This document shows positions 35,896 through 45,672 of a stretch of 64,000 nt of DNA, in pieces. The notes below the pieces were generated by a model, which worked only from the letters and a program-made list of their open reading frames with translations, was not told where the DNA came from and did not search any database. Each line of letters begins with the position of its first letter. Position 1 is the first letter of the stretch. The DNA comes from Sphingomonas sp. KR3-1 (lineage in GTDB: Bacteria; Pseudomonadota; Alphaproteobacteria; Sphingomonadales; Sphingomonadaceae). The translations under genes were made by a program, and so were the position numbers. Location of the stretch: positions 1 through 64,000 of the forward strand of contig NZ_JBDZDQ010000001.1 in assembly GCF_040049295.1 (NCBI RefSeq), given 5' to 3'.

Positions 35896-37821
35896 CTAGG
35901 CGGCGCTGCTGCCCATCGCCGCGACGACGCTCTCGACGGGCATCGGGTGGCCGTAGAAATAACCCTGCCCCATCGCGCAGCCGAGCCGGGCGAGCGTCTG
36001 CGCGGTGGAGGCCGATTCGATCCCCTCCGCGACCACCGGCAGGTCGAGCGTCGCGGCGAGCGTGATGATCGCGTGGACCAGCCGCATCGCGCGGGGATCG
36101 CGCTCCATCGCCGCGACGAACGAGCGGTCGATCTTGAGCCGGTCGAACGGCAGCATCTCGAGATGCTTGAGCGATGAATAGCCGGTGCCGAAATCGTCGA
36201 GCGCCAGCTGGATGCCCTGGTTGCGCAGCGAGGCGATCGCCTGCTGCGCGCTCTCGGCATCGACGATCAGCGCGTTCTCGGTGATCTCGATCGTCAGCCG
36301 CTGCGCCGGGAAGCGCTCGCGCACCAGCACGCCGAGCAGCTTCTCGCTGAACCACGGATCCTTGAGCTGGGTGGGCGAGACGTTGATCGAGATCGGCACC
36401 GCCCAGTCGCGCGTCTCGCGGCAGGCGCGGTGGAGGAGGCGCAGCATCAGCGCGTCGATCAGCCCGCATTCCTCGGCGATCGGGATGAACAGCTCGGGGC
36501 CGATCTCGCTGCCGTCGCGCTGCCAGCGGGCGAGCAGCTCATAGCCGACCACGCCGCCATGCTTCAGGTCGACGATCGGCTGGTAATGCGGCACGAACGC
36601 GTCGCAGACCATCGCGGCGCGCATCTCGCGCTCGATCTCGGCACGGCGGCGGATCTCGGCGTCGAGCAGCGGCTCGAACGCGCAATGCTGGTTCCGGCCC
36701 GAATGCTTGGCCTTGTAGAGCGCGATATCGGCGCGGCGCATCAGCGTCTCGCGGTCGGGCGCGTCCTGCGGGTGGAGCGAGATGCCCACGCTCGCGCCGA
36801 TATGGTGGACGAGCTCGGGCCCGACGAACGGCTTGCGCATCGCGTTGACGACTGCATGCGCGGCGCGGCGGGCCGCCTCGCCGTCGCCGTCGACGATCAC
36901 CGCAAACTCGTCGCCGCCCAGCCGGTAGCTGGTCCCCTCCTCCGCCATCGCCGTGCTCAGCCGCGCCGCGACATCGCGCAGCAGCTGGTCGCCGGCGGGA
37001 TGGCCATGGACGTCGTTGATCGACTTGAACCGGTCGAGATCGATGATCAGCAGCCCGAGCGCACCGGCACCGCCCTCGGGCGACATGCGCTGCTCCAGCG
37101 CCTCGGCCAGCGCGCGGCGATTGGGCAGGCCGGTGAGCGGATCGTGATAGGCGAGCTGGTGCGCGCGCTGCTCGGCACCCTGGGCACGCAGCTGCTCGGC
37201 GGCCATGTGCGAGCGCGAGGCGAGCACCTCGACAAAGCCGGCATGGGTGGTGCGCATCATCCGCAGCACCACGATCGCCACCAGCAGGATGTTGAAGCCG
37301 AGCCCGCGCAGGAACCATTCGTCGGAGAAGATCAGGCAGATCGTGACCGGCGCCGCACCGAACAGCAGCACCGCCTGCCCGGCGCGCGGCAGCGGCTGGA
37401 GGCAGTAGCAGCAGCTGATCGCGCCGATGAAGATGTAGAGCGCGATGCAGGCGCGGCGGACCAGGTCGCCCTCGGCATAGAGCATCAGCCCCCAGCCGCC
37501 GAAGCCGAAGCTCAGCACGGCGGCGACGATGATCGTGCCGCGCAGGTAGAGCGGGATCAGCTCGGGCCGCGGGCTGAAGCCGCGACGGCGCACCCAGAAG
37601 CCCGCGCGCACCGCCGAGAGCAGCGCCAGCGCCGTCGGCATGCCGAGGCTCCACCACGGGCTGACCGTGCCATAGGCGGCAAAGGCGAGGAACGCCGCAT
37701 CGACGAACATCATCGCGTACATCAGTGGGATCTGCTTGCGCAGGGCAGCAAACTGCTCGACCAGAATCGCGCGATTCCGTTCGCTGTCCATAGGGCCTGC
37801 GGGAAGCGAGAGCTTCAGCAT
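35896..37821 (-). CDS. GGDEF-EAL cyclic-di-GMP turnover protein with membrane sensor
   Basis: A 641-residue protein. The N-terminal region (to about residue 190) has five to six membrane helices. A GGDEF domain follows (YRLGGDEFAVI, signature intact) with no RxxD inhibitory site upstream. The EAL domain has ELLAR, ITENALI, DDFGTGYSSL and VVAEGIES, giving the catalytic Glu and metal ligands. It could both make and cleave c-di-GMP. Two PilZ proteins in the window are possible readers. Start uncertain: 37821 has AAGGGA very close; ATG 37791 is the alternative. Confidence 0.92.
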   Translation of the reverse strand: MLKLSLPAGPMDSERNRAILVEQFAALRKQIPLMYAMMFVDAAFLAFAAYGTVSPWWSLGMPTALALLSAVRAGFWVRRRGFSPRPELIPLYLRGTIIVAAVLSFGFGGWGLMLYAEGDLVRRACIALYIFIGAISCCYCLQPLPRAGQAVLLFGAAPVTICLIFSDEWFLRGLGFNILLVAIVVLRMMRTTHAGFVEVLASRSHMAAEQLRAQGAEQRAHQLAYHDPLTGLPNRRALAEALEQRMSPEGGAGALGLLIIDLDRFKSINDVHGHPAGDQLLRDVAARLSTAMAEEGTSYRLGGDEFAVIVDGDGEAARRAAHAVVNAMRKPFVGPELVHHIGASVGISLHPQDAPDRETLMRRADIALYKAKHSGRNQHCAFEPLLDAEIRRRAEIEREMRAAMVCDAFVPHYQPIVDLKHGGVVGYELLARWQRDGSEIGPELFIPIAEECGLIDALMLRLLHRACRETRDWAVPISINVSPTQLKDPWFSEKLLGVLVRERFPAQRLTIEITENALIVDAESAQQAIASLRNQGIQLALDDFGTGYSSLKHLEMLPFDRLKIDRSFVAAMERDPRAMRLVHAIITLAATLDLPVVAEGIESASTAQTLARLGCAMGQGYFYGHPMPVESVVAAMGSSAA

Positions 37822-37960
37822 GTTCCCTTATAGCAAGCCGGCGGGAAGCGCTGGCTGCGTTGCGGCGAAGATTTACGTAATTTCAGCTTATTAACGCTCT
37901 TTCGGGTAGCCGGCCCGGAACGCCCTCCCCGTCGGCGCCCGGCTCTGCTACCGATGCGCC

Positions 37961-39331
37961 ATGCCGGCCAAGCACCCCAACCTCACCCTCGCCGCCTGCA
38001 TCCTTGCCTCCAGCCTGGCCTTCATCGACGGATCGGTGACCAATGTCGCGCTGCCGGCGATCGGCGCGGACCTCCATGCCACTCCCGCCGAGCTGCAATG
38101 GACGGTCAACGCCTATCTGCTGCCGCTCTCGGCGCTGCTGCTGATCGGCGGCGCGGCTGGCGACCATTTCGGGCGGCGCAAGCTGCTGGTGCTCGGCATC
38201 GCGCTGTTCACGCTCGCCTCGGTCGCCTGCGCGGTGGCGGCGGACCTGACGCTGCTGCTCGCGGCGCGCGCGGTGCAGGGCATCGGCGCGGCGATCCTGC
38301 TGCCCAACAGCCTCGCCACCCTGGGCCACGCCTTCACCGGCGAGGCGCGCGGCAAGGCGATCGGCACCTGGGCCGGCGTCGGCGCGATCGCCGGCGCGGT
38401 CGGGCCGCCGCTCGGTGGCTGGCTGGTCGATGCGATCGGCTGGCGGGCGATCTTCTACGTCAATGTGCCGGTGGCGCTGGCGGCGATCGGCATCGCGATG
38501 CTCTATGTCGAGGAAAGCTCGGAGGGCGACCTGCCGCTCGACCTGCCGGGGGCCGCGGCGGCGACGGTGGCGCTGGGCGCGCTGACCTGGGCGCTGACGA
38601 TCTGGTCGAGTCACCACGCGCTCGACACCGGCGTGGCGATCGGCCTGGCCGGCGGCCTGCTCGCGACCGGACTGTTCCTGGGGATCGAGCATTACCGCGG
38701 CGACCAGGCGATGATGCCGGTGGCGATGTTCGGCTCGCGCGCCTTTGCCGGGCTGACGCTGCTGACCTTCCTGCTCTACGGCGCGCTCGGCGGGGTGCTG
38801 CTGCTCCTGCCCTATGTGCTGATCCAGGCCGGCGGCTATTCGGCGCTGCACGCGGGCTTCGCGCTGCTGCCGATGCCGCTCGGCATGGGGATCGCCAGCC
38901 GGATCATGGGCAAGATCACCGCCCGGGTCGGCCCGCGCTGGCCGCTGACGATCGGGCCGCTGATCGTCGCGGTCGGCTTCGCGCTGCTGCTGCTGGTCAA
39001 CCGAGACGCGCCCTATTGGACCTCGGTGTTCCCCGGCGCTCTTGCGATTGCCATTGGCATGGCCAGCGTCGCGGCGCCGCTGACCACCGCGGTGCTCGCC
39101 TCGGTCGACGACCGCCACACGGGCACCGCATCGGGGTTCAACAGCGCGATCGCGCGCACCGGCGGGCTGATCGCCACCGCGATCGCCGGCGCAGTGATCG
39201 CAGCGGCAGGCGCGGGACTGATCGCGGCCTTCCATGCCGGCGCGCTGGTCGGTGCGGCGATGGCCGCGCTTTCAGGTGTCACGGCGTTTCTGACGCTTGG
39301 GTCCCGTTCGCCTTCTGCGAACAAGAGCTAA
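37961..39331 (+). CDS. MFS transporter, DHA2 (drug:H+ antiporter) family
   Basis: A 456-residue transporter with 14 hydrophobic segments, matching the DHA2/EmrB-QacA type. The N-terminus carries FIDGSVTNVALPAIGADL (D and V in the first helix), and GGAAGDHFGRRKLL is motif A. Exports small molecules by proton antiport; substrate unknown. It sits next to, but on the other strand from, the GGDEF-EAL gene. It runs tail to tail with tpiA. Confidence 0.9.
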   Translation: MPAKHPNLTLAACILASSLAFIDGSVTNVALPAIGADLHATPAELQWTVNAYLLPLSALLLIGGAAGDHFGRRKLLVLGIALFTLASVACAVAADLTLLLAARAVQGIGAAILLPNSLATLGHAFTGEARGKAIGTWAGVGAIAGAVGPPLGGWLVDAIGWRAIFYVNVPVALAAIGIAMLYVEESSEGDLPLDLPGAAAATVALGALTWALTIWSSHHALDTGVAIGLAGGLLATGLFLGIEHYRGDQAMMPVAMFGSRAFAGLTLLTFLLYGALGGVLLLLPYVLIQAGGYSALHAGFALLPMPLGMGIASRIMGKITARVGPRWPLTIGPLIVAVGFALLLLVNRDAPYWTSVFPGALAIAIGMASVAAPLTTAVLASVDDRHTGTASGFNSAIARTGGLIATAIAGAVIAAAGAGLIAAFHAGALVGAAMAALSGVTAFLTLGSRSPSANKS

Positions 39332-39335
39332 GACT

Positions 39336-40085
39336 TCAGGAAACCGAAGCAGCACCCTCGATAATCGGCACGAACTTCTCGGCGGTGAGGCTCGCCCCGC
39401 CGACCAGCGCGCCGTCGACATCGTCGAGCGCGAGGATCTGCGCGGCGTTCGCGCCGGTGACCGACCCGCCATAGAGGATGCGGACGGCATCGGCCTTCTC
39501 GTCGCCGATCATCATCCGCAGCTTGGCGCGGATGATCGCGTGCATCGAGGCGATCTCGTCGGGCGTCGGCGTCTTGCCGGTGCCGATCGCCCAGCGCGGC
39601 TCATAGGCGAGCGTCAGCCAGCTTGGATCGGCATCGTCGGGCAGCGACTTCTCGATCTGCGACTGGACGATCCGCTCGGCCCGCCCCGCCGCGCGCTCGG
39701 CCTCGAGCTCGCCGCAGCACAGGATCACCTTGAGCCCGTGGCGATGCGCCGCGGCGGCTTTCATATAGGCGTCGTGGCTGGTCTCGTGCTGGTCGCCGCG
39801 GCGCTCGCTATGGCCGACGATGGCGAGGGTCGCTCCCGCCTCGACCAGCATCGGCGCCGAGATGCAGCCGGTATGCGCGCCCTTGTCGGCCTCGTGCAGG
39901 TCCTGCGCGCCGATCGGCAGCGCGCCGGCAACGCCCGTGGCGGCGTGGATCAGCGTGAAGGGCACGCAGAGCGCGGCATCGACCGAGGGGTTCGCCGCCG
40001 CCGCCGTCGCGATCGCCTCGATCTCCGGCAGCTGCGCGCGCAGCCCGTGCATCTTCCAGTTCCCCACCACCAGCTTGCGCCGCAT
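39336..40085 (-). CDS. tpiA: triosephosphate isomerase
   Basis: A 249-residue TIM barrel interconverting dihydroxyacetone phosphate and glyceraldehyde 3-phosphate. Catalytic residues are visible: Lys11 in NWKM, His92 in GHSERR and Glu162 in AYEPRWAIGTG. The phosphate-binding loop GGSV and GGAS occur at the C-terminus. The ATG at 40085 follows GAGG seven bases before; a GTG one codon earlier is possible. Divergent from ppiD. Confidence 0.96.
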   Translation of the reverse strand: MRRKLVVGNWKMHGLRAQLPEIEAIATAAAANPSVDAALCVPFTLIHAATGVAGALPIGAQDLHEADKGAHTGCISAPMLVEAGATLAIVGHSERRGDQHETSHDAYMKAAAAHRHGLKVILCCGELEAERAAGRAERIVQSQIEKSLPDDADPSWLTLAYEPRWAIGTGKTPTPDEIASMHAIIRAKLRMMIGDEKADAVRILYGGSVTGANAAQILALDDVDGALVGGASLTAEKFVPIIEGAASVS

Positions 40086-40208
40086 CACCCAACCTCGTCG
40101 TTATTTTGTTTCAACAGCCGATAGCAGCCGCGCGCGTTCGCACAAGCTTGTCGGGGGCGAACGAGAGCCCTAAAGCACGCCCAAACAATCTCGAACGATC
40201 GGCCCTTC

Positions 40209-42143
40209 ATGCTCAGCTTCTTCCGCAATTTCACCAAGTCGCGCTACGGCCTGATCGCGGTGTTCGTGTTCCTTGGCCTCATCGCCATCGCCTTCGCCGC
40301 GGGCGACGTGACCGGCATCCGCAACATGGCCAGCGGCGCGGGCAGCAGCACGCTCGCCACGGTGGGCGGCCGCAAGATCAGCGACACCGAAGTGAAGGAC
40401 CGGATCGACCGCTTCATCCGCAACATGCAGCAGCAGGGCCAGGCGGTGACGATGGAGCAGTTCCTGGCGCAGGGGGGGCTCGAGATCGCGATCGACGAGA
40501 TGGTGAACCAGGCCGCGCTGGTCGAGTTCGCGCAGAAGTCGGGCATGCAGGTGTCGAAGAAGCTGATCGACACCGATATCGCCAGCAACCCGAGCTTTTC
40601 CGGGATCGACGGCAAGTTCAGCCAGCAGACCTTCGAGAAGTTGCTCGCCGACAATCGCCTGTCGCCCGCGGTGTTCCGCGACAGCATGATCCAGGAGCGC
40701 TACGGCAACTGGCTGATCAACCGCGCGACGATCGGCAACGACCTGCCCAACGGCGTGATCGCGCCCTATGCCTCGCTGCTGCTCGAGCGCCGCACCGGCA
40801 TCGTCGGCCTGGTCAACACCGCGCAGATGGACCCGGGCCCCGATCCCGACGACAAGACGCTGAACGCCTATTATATCAGCCACCGCGCCCGCTACCTGGT
40901 GCCGCCGCGTCGCGTGGTCCGCTATGCCAGCGTGACGACCGACCAGATCCGCGCGCAGCAGACCGCGAGCGAGGCCGAGATCGCCGATGCCTATGCCAAG
41001 GCCGGCAAGCGCTATGCCGCGACCGAGAAGCGCAGCGTGCGCCAGCTCGTCGTGCTCGACCAGGCGACCGCGAACAAGATCGCCGGCGAAGTGAAGGGCG
41101 GCAAGCCGCTCGCCGACGCCGCCAAGGCCGCCGGGCTCGAGCCGACCAATTTCGACGGCATCGAGAAGGCGGAACTCACCCGCCAGACCAACGCCACCGT
41201 CGCCGATGCCGCCTTCGGCGCGGCGCAGGGTGCAGTGACCGGCCCGATCAAGTCGGCGCTCGGCTATCACATCCTGGTGGTCGAGAAGATCGAGAAGATC
41301 GCCGCCAAGACCCTCGCCCAGGCGCATGAGGAGCTCGCCACCGAGATCACCCAGCGCAAGACCGCGCAGGCGCTGGCCGACATCCGCCAGAAGATCGAGG
41401 ACGGCATCGGCGAGGGCAAGAACTTCGCCGAGCTGCTCGCCGACACCAAGCTCACCGCCCAGGTGACCCCGGCGCTCGCCGCCGACGGCACCGATCCGGA
41501 CAATGCCGCCTACAAGCCCGATGCCGCGACCACCGCGATCATGCATGGCGGCTTCACCTTCGAGAATCCGGGCGACGAGCCGCAGGTCGTGCAGACCTCG
41601 CCCGAGGGCGGCTTTGCGATCCTGTCGCTCGACAAGGCCGTGCCGGCCGCGCCTCGCGCGCTCGCCAGCATCCGCGACAAGGTGAAGAGCGACTATCTGG
41701 TCGACAAGGCGCTGGAGAAGGCCAAGGCCGCCGCCACCGCCGTGGTCGCCGCGATCGACAAGGGCGTGCCGATGGAGAAGGCCTTTGCCGATGCCGGCGC
41801 CAAGGGTCCGCCGGCCAAGCCGTTCGACTTCAAGCGCCAGGAAATCGCGCAGAAGGAGAACTTCATCAAGATGGCCTTCACCATGCAGCCGAAGAAGGCG
41901 CGCATGCTCGAGGCGCCCGATCGCAAGGGCTTCTATGTCGTCTATCTCGACATGGTGGAGCCGCATGACGCCTCGGGCGATGCGAACGCCATGGCCGGCA
42001 TGCGCAGCGCGCTCCAGCAGCAGGTCGGCGCCGAATATGCCCGCCAGTTCATCCGCGCGATCCGCAACGACGTGAAGGTCACCCGCAACGAGGCGGCGAT
42101 CGCCCGCCTGCGTGCCGACCTGACCCGCCAGGGCGTCCGCTAA
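40209..42143 (+). CDS. ppiD: PpiD-type peptidyl-prolyl isomerase / periplasmic chaperone
   Basis: A 644-residue inner-membrane-anchored folding factor. An N-terminal transmembrane helix (about residues 12-32) precedes a SurA-N like chaperone region with ATVGGRKISDTEVKD. A parvulin-type PPIase domain lies around residues 230-360 (RRVVRYASVTTDQI through LGYHILVVEKIEKI), followed by a long alpha-helical second half. Alphaproteobacterial PpiD sits just upstream of trpE, as here; the trpE GTG starts four bases after its stop. Confidence 0.9.
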   Translation: MLSFFRNFTKSRYGLIAVFVFLGLIAIAFAAGDVTGIRNMASGAGSSTLATVGGRKISDTEVKDRIDRFIRNMQQQGQAVTMEQFLAQGGLEIAIDEMVNQAALVEFAQKSGMQVSKKLIDTDIASNPSFSGIDGKFSQQTFEKLLADNRLSPAVFRDSMIQERYGNWLINRATIGNDLPNGVIAPYASLLLERRTGIVGLVNTAQMDPGPDPDDKTLNAYYISHRARYLVPPRRVVRYASVTTDQIRAQQTASEAEIADAYAKAGKRYAATEKRSVRQLVVLDQATANKIAGEVKGGKPLADAAKAAGLEPTNFDGIEKAELTRQTNATVADAAFGAAQGAVTGPIKSALGYHILVVEKIEKIAAKTLAQAHEELATEITQRKTAQALADIRQKIEDGIGEGKNFAELLADTKLTAQVTPALAADGTDPDNAAYKPDAATTAIMHGGFTFENPGDEPQVVQTSPEGGFAILSLDKAVPAAPRALASIRDKVKSDYLVDKALEKAKAAATAVVAAIDKGVPMEKAFADAGAKGPPAKPFDFKRQEIAQKENFIKMAFTMQPKKARMLEAPDRKGFYVVYLDMVEPHDASGDANAMAGMRSALQQQVGAEYARQFIRAIRNDVKVTRNEAAIARLRADLTRQGVR

Positions 42144-42147
42144 GGAC

Positions 42148-43644
42148 GTGCCACACGGCATCGAGGGGATCGACGCCGCCCGCGCGGCGCTGGCCGCGGG
42201 GCGGCCGGCGCTGCTCTGGCGCCGCCAGATCGCGGACACCGAGACGCCGGTCGCCGCCGCATTGAAGCTGATCGAGCCGGGCCGCGGCGATTTCCTGCTC
42301 GAATCGGTCGAGGGCGGATCGGTGCGCGGGCGCCATAGCCTGATCGGATTGGCGCCCGACCTGGTGTTCCGCGCGACCGGCAACGAAGCCGCGATCAACG
42401 CGGAATGGCTGTCCAGCCGCGACGCTTTCAAGCCCTGCGCCGAGCCCGCGCTCGACGCGCTTCGGGCGCTCGCCGCGCGTTGCCGCACCGAAGTGCCGCC
42501 CGAGCTACCGCGCGCGCTCGCCTGCCTGGTCGGCTATTTCAGCTATGAGACCGTCGGCCTGGTCGAGAAGCTGCCCCGCCCGCCCGAGAACCCGATCGGC
42601 GTGCCCGACATGATGTTCGTGCGGCCGACGGTGGTGCTGGTGTTCGACCGGCTGGCCGATGCGCTGTTCCTCGTCGCGCCGGTGTGGCCGGACGGCGATG
42701 TCGACCTGTCCGCCGAGCGGATCGAGGCGGTCGCCGCGCAGCTCGCCAGCGCCGCCCTGCCCGCGCCGGTGCGCGCCGAGCCCGCGGACGTGCAGCTCAC
42801 GCCCGTGCTGCGACCCGGGCGCTATGCCGAGATGGTCGCGGGCGCGAAGGAATATATCGCCGCCGGCGACATCTTCCAGGTGGTGCTCGCCCAGCGCTTC
42901 ACCACCCTGTTCGCGCTGCCGCCGTTCGAGCTCTACCGGGCGCTGCGGCGGATCAACCCCTCGCCCTTCCTCTATCATCTCGACCTGCCGGGCTTCGCGC
43001 TGACCGGCTCGAGCCCCGAGATCCTGGTGCGGGTGCGCGACAACGAGGTCACGATCCGCCCGATCGCCGGCACGCGCCCGCGCGGCAAGACCGCGGCGGA
43101 GGACGAGGAGAACCGCGCCAGCCTGCTCGCCGATCCCAAGGAGTGCGCCGAGCATCTGATGCTGCTCGATCTCGGCCGCAACGATGTCGGTCGCGTCGCA
43201 GAGGCAGGCAGCGTCAAGGTGACCGACAGCTACACGGTCGAGTTCTACAGCCACGTCATGCATATCGTCTCGAACGTGGTCGGCAAGCTCGCGCCGGGCA
43301 AGGACGCGCTCGACGCGCTGTTCGCCGGCTTCCCGGCTGGCACGGTGAGCGGCGCGCCCAAGGTCCGCGCCTGCGAGATCATCGCCGAGCTCGAGCAGGA
43401 AACGCGCGGACCTTATGCAGGCGGTGTCGGCTATTTCTCGCCGGACGGCTCGATGGACAGCTGCATCGTGCTGCGCACCGCGCTGGTGAAGGACGGCGTC
43501 ATGCACGTCCAAGCCGGTGCGGGGATCGTCGCGGACAGCGTGCCCGAATATGAGCAGCGCGAGTGCGAAGCCAAGGCGGGCGCCCTGTTCGCAGCCGCGC
43601 GCGAGGCGGTGAAGCAGGCTGGCGAGGCCGGGTTCGGGCAGTAA
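42148..43644 (+). CDS. trpE: anthranilate synthase component I
   Basis: A 498-residue chorismate-using enzyme. The chorismate-binding domain runs from about residue 230 (YAEMVAGAKEYIAAGDIFQVVLAQRF) through RPIAGTRPRG, LLDLGRNDVGRVA and PAGTVSGAPKVRACEIIAELE. The N-terminal part has the LLES region, associated with tryptophan feedback binding. It makes anthranilate with the TrpG subunit encoded 1.4 kb downstream. GTG start with AAGGA very near the ppiD stop suggests cotranscription with ppiD. Confidence 0.96.
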   Translation: MPHGIEGIDAARAALAAGRPALLWRRQIADTETPVAAALKLIEPGRGDFLLESVEGGSVRGRHSLIGLAPDLVFRATGNEAAINAEWLSSRDAFKPCAEPALDALRALAARCRTEVPPELPRALACLVGYFSYETVGLVEKLPRPPENPIGVPDMMFVRPTVVLVFDRLADALFLVAPVWPDGDVDLSAERIEAVAAQLASAALPAPVRAEPADVQLTPVLRPGRYAEMVAGAKEYIAAGDIFQVVLAQRFTTLFALPPFELYRALRRINPSPFLYHLDLPGFALTGSSPEILVRVRDNEVTIRPIAGTRPRGKTAAEDEENRASLLADPKECAEHLMLLDLGRNDVGRVAEAGSVKVTDSYTVEFYSHVMHIVSNVVGKLAPGKDALDALFAGFPAGTVSGAPKVRACEIIAELEQETRGPYAGGVGYFSPDGSMDSCIVLRTALVKDGVMHVQAGAGIVADSVPEYEQRECEAKAGALFAAAREAVKQAGEAGFGQ

Positions 43645-43780
43645 AAATCCCTCTCCCTTCGGGAGAGGGAGGGAGCCGCCGAAGGCGGCGGAAGGGTGAG
43701 GGTCGAACGGCGTTGTCGACCCTCACCCTTCCCACTCGCTACGCTCGCGGGCCCCTTCCCGCTCCCAAAGGGAGCGGGAG
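43643..43780. repeat. array of inverted repeats behind trpE
   Basis: Three nested hairpins. TCCCTCTCCC/GGGAGAGGGA spans 43648-43670, preceded by AAAAA, which makes it a minus-strand terminator candidate. GAAGGGTGAGGGTCGA (43691-43706)/TCGACCCTCACCCTTC (43716-43731) is a perfect 16-bp stem. CCCGCTCCC/GGGAGCGGG spans 43758-43778. The flanks GGCGGCGGAAGGGTGAGGGTC and CGCTACGCTCG recur at 46871-46933, so this is a dispersed repeat family. The whole block is otherwise empty of genes. Confidence 0.7.
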
Positions 43781-43788
43781 TTCAGCGA

Positions 43789-44208
43789 TCAAGGAACCTG
43801 CGCGGCCTTGGCCTTGGCGTCCAGCCGCTCCTGATACCATTCGCGGATCATCGCGCGGGTGCAGCCGGTCTGGCCGCCCGAGCCCACCGGCGAGCAGCTG
43901 TTCGGCAGCCCGGCGCGGTTGACTTCCTCGACCATCTCCACCCGGTTGGTCCAGGCCTGCGAGCCGGCGTCGTCCTTGCGCTGGTTCCGGAATTCCTTGG
44001 GGATGCGATAGGGCGAGTCGCCGGCATTGGCGCACACCACGATCTCGTTCTCATTCTCCGCCTTGGGGCATTCTTCCTTGCCGTAGAGCAGGATCGAGCG
44101 CACGCGCTGGGGCGGGCCGCTCTTGTCGGCATCCTGGGTCTTCTTGCTGTCCTGCGCCATGGCAGGGCCCGCCAACAACGCGGCGGCGACAAGCAAACGA
44201 ACGATCAT
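43789..44208 (-). CDS. secreted hypothetical protein (139 aa)
   Basis: A 139-residue exported protein with a signal peptide ending AMAQ (about residue 18). The mature part is hydrophilic with several cysteines (EECPKAEN, VVCANAGDSPYRIP, NSCSPVGSGGQTGC). It is not a family I can name, though the pattern RVRSILLYGKEECPKAENENEIVVC resembles conserved alphaproteobacterial periplasmic proteins of unknown function. AAGGAG sets the start at 44208. Confidence 0.72.
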   Translation of the reverse strand: MIVRLLVAAALLAGPAMAQDSKKTQDADKSGPPQRVRSILLYGKEECPKAENENEIVVCANAGDSPYRIPKEFRNQRKDDAGSQAWTNRVEMVEEVNRAGLPNSCSPVGSGGQTGCTRAMIREWYQERLDAKAKAAQVP

Positions 44209-44323
44209 GCACACTCCTTCTGGCGTAAAACGCCCCTCGACCGCCGAGGTGCCCGCCTACTGTGGCAAGCCCAAGGCACGCGCACGGGTTGCGCCCGCCT
44301 CTTTTCCCCCTAAGTGCCACCGC

Positions 44324-45073
44324 ATGATCCGGCCGACCGCCCTAGCCGGCGCCCTCCTGCTGCTCGCCGCCTGCGCCTCCAAGGGAGGCGTCGACGATGC
44401 GTGCCAGGACCTGGTCTTCGAGGGCACGCGCTTCACCGTCTGCCGCGCCGACCCGCAGAAGCACGACCTGTTGCTGGTCGACAAGGGCGCGGACGGCCGC
44501 CCGATGCGCGATTTCACCGGTCTCGAGCCCCGGCTGGGCGAGCGCTATCCGCGCATCGCCTTTGCGATGAACGCCGGCATGTTCGACGCCACCGGGCTGC
44601 CGATCGGCTATTATGTCGAGGACGGCGCCGAGCAGAAGCCGCTCAACCGGCGCCCCGGACCGGGCAATTTCCACATGCAGCCCAACGGCGTGTTCTGGGG
44701 CGATGCCAAGGGCTGGCACGTCGCCACCACCGATGATTTCGCCGCGCACAAGCCCGATCATGTCCGCTTCGCCACCCAGTCCGGGCCGATGCTGCTGATC
44801 GACGGCCAGCTCCATCCCAAGCTCGCCGACAACGGCACCTCGCTCCAGGTCCGCAATGCCGTCGGCGTCGGGCTGAACGGCAGCGCCTGGTTCGCAATCA
44901 GCGACGAACCGGTGTCGTTCGGCCGCTTCGCCCGGCTGTTCCGCGACAAGCTTGCCGCACCCGATGCGCTGTACCTCGACGGCGCCGTCTCGCGGCTGTG
45001 GAACCCGGTTTCGAAGCGGATGGACGGCGGATCGCCGATCGGGCCGATTGTCGTAGCGCTTCAGACACGGTAG
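44324..45073 (+). CDS. phosphodiester glycosidase (NAGPA/DUF2233) family lipoprotein
   Basis: A 249-residue lipoprotein with lipobox LLAACAS (Cys near residue 17). The mature part has the phosphodiester glycosidase/NAGPA-like pattern: [59 protein letters not shown] and LDGAVSRLW. Related proteins cleave phosphodiester or sugar-phosphate links; the bacterial substrate is unknown. It sits between trpE and trpG with no clear link to tryptophan synthesis. Confidence 0.82.
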   Translation: MIRPTALAGALLLLAACASKGGVDDACQDLVFEGTRFTVCRADPQKHDLLLVDKGADGRPMRDFTGLEPRLGERYPRIAFAMNAGMFDATGLPIGYYVEDGAEQKPLNRRPGPGNFHMQPNGVFWGDAKGWHVATTDDFAAHKPDHVRFATQSGPMLLIDGQLHPKLADNGTSLQVRNAVGVGLNGSAWFAISDEPVSFGRFARLFRDKLAAPDALYLDGAVSRLWNPVSKRMDGGSPIGPIVVALQTR

Positions 45074-45083
45074 CGCGGTCCGC

Positions 45084-45668
45084 ATGATCCTCGTCATCGA
45101 CAATTACGACAGCTTCACCTGGAACTTGGTCCACTATCTGATGGAGCTCGGCACCGAAGTGCAGGTGGTGCGCAACGATGCGCTGACCGCGCGCGACGCC
45201 GTTGCCAGCAACGCGCAGGCCTTCCTGATCTCGCCGGGGCCGTGCACGCCCAACGAAGCGGGGATCAGCCTCGATCTCGTCGCCGCCTGCGCCGATCTCG
45301 GCAAGCCGCTGCTCGGCGTGTGCCTGGGCCACCAGGCGATCGGCCAGCATTTCGGAGGCTCGGTGGTCCGCGGCGGGCTGATGCACGGCAAGACCAGCCC
45401 GGTCACGCATGACGGCACCGGCCTGTTCGAAGGCCTGCCCTCGCCCTTCATCGCGACGCGCTATCACTCGCTGATCGTCACCGACATCCCCGACGACCTG
45501 GTGGTCAACGCCACCGCCGACGACGCGCATGTGATGGGCTTCCGTCACCGCGAGCTACCGATCCACGGCGTGCAGTTCCACCCGGAGAGCATCGCCACCG
45601 AGCATGGCCATGCGATGCTGGCGAACTTCCTGAAGCTGGCGGGGATCGAGGCGCACGCGATCGCCTGA
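45084..45668 (+). CDS. trpG: anthranilate synthase component II (glutamine amidotransferase)
   Basis: A 194-residue class I glutamine amidotransferase. Catalytic Cys lies in [16 protein letters not shown] and the His/Glu pair in [13 protein letters not shown]. It supplies ammonia for TrpE to turn chorismate to anthranilate. [10 protein letters not shown] near residue 55 is the class I signature region. It is separated from trpE by two unrelated genes, one on the other strand. Confidence 0.95.
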   Translation: MILVIDNYDSFTWNLVHYLMELGTEVQVVRNDALTARDAVASNAQAFLISPGPCTPNEAGISLDLVAACADLGKPLLGVCLGHQAIGQHFGGSVVRGGLMHGKTSPVTHDGTGLFEGLPSPFIATRYHSLIVTDIPDDLVVNATADDAHVMGFRHRELPIHGVQFHPESIATEHGHAMLANFLKLAGIEAHAIA

Positions 45669-45672
45669 GCGC

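Noticed and set aside
42100..42160. trp leader peptide/attenuator
   Set aside because: trpE begins four bases after ppiD, leaving no room for a leader peptide.
40170..42488. 772-codon minus-strand frame opposite ppiD and the start of trpE
   Set aside because: It spans two real plus-strand genes and carries no family motif.
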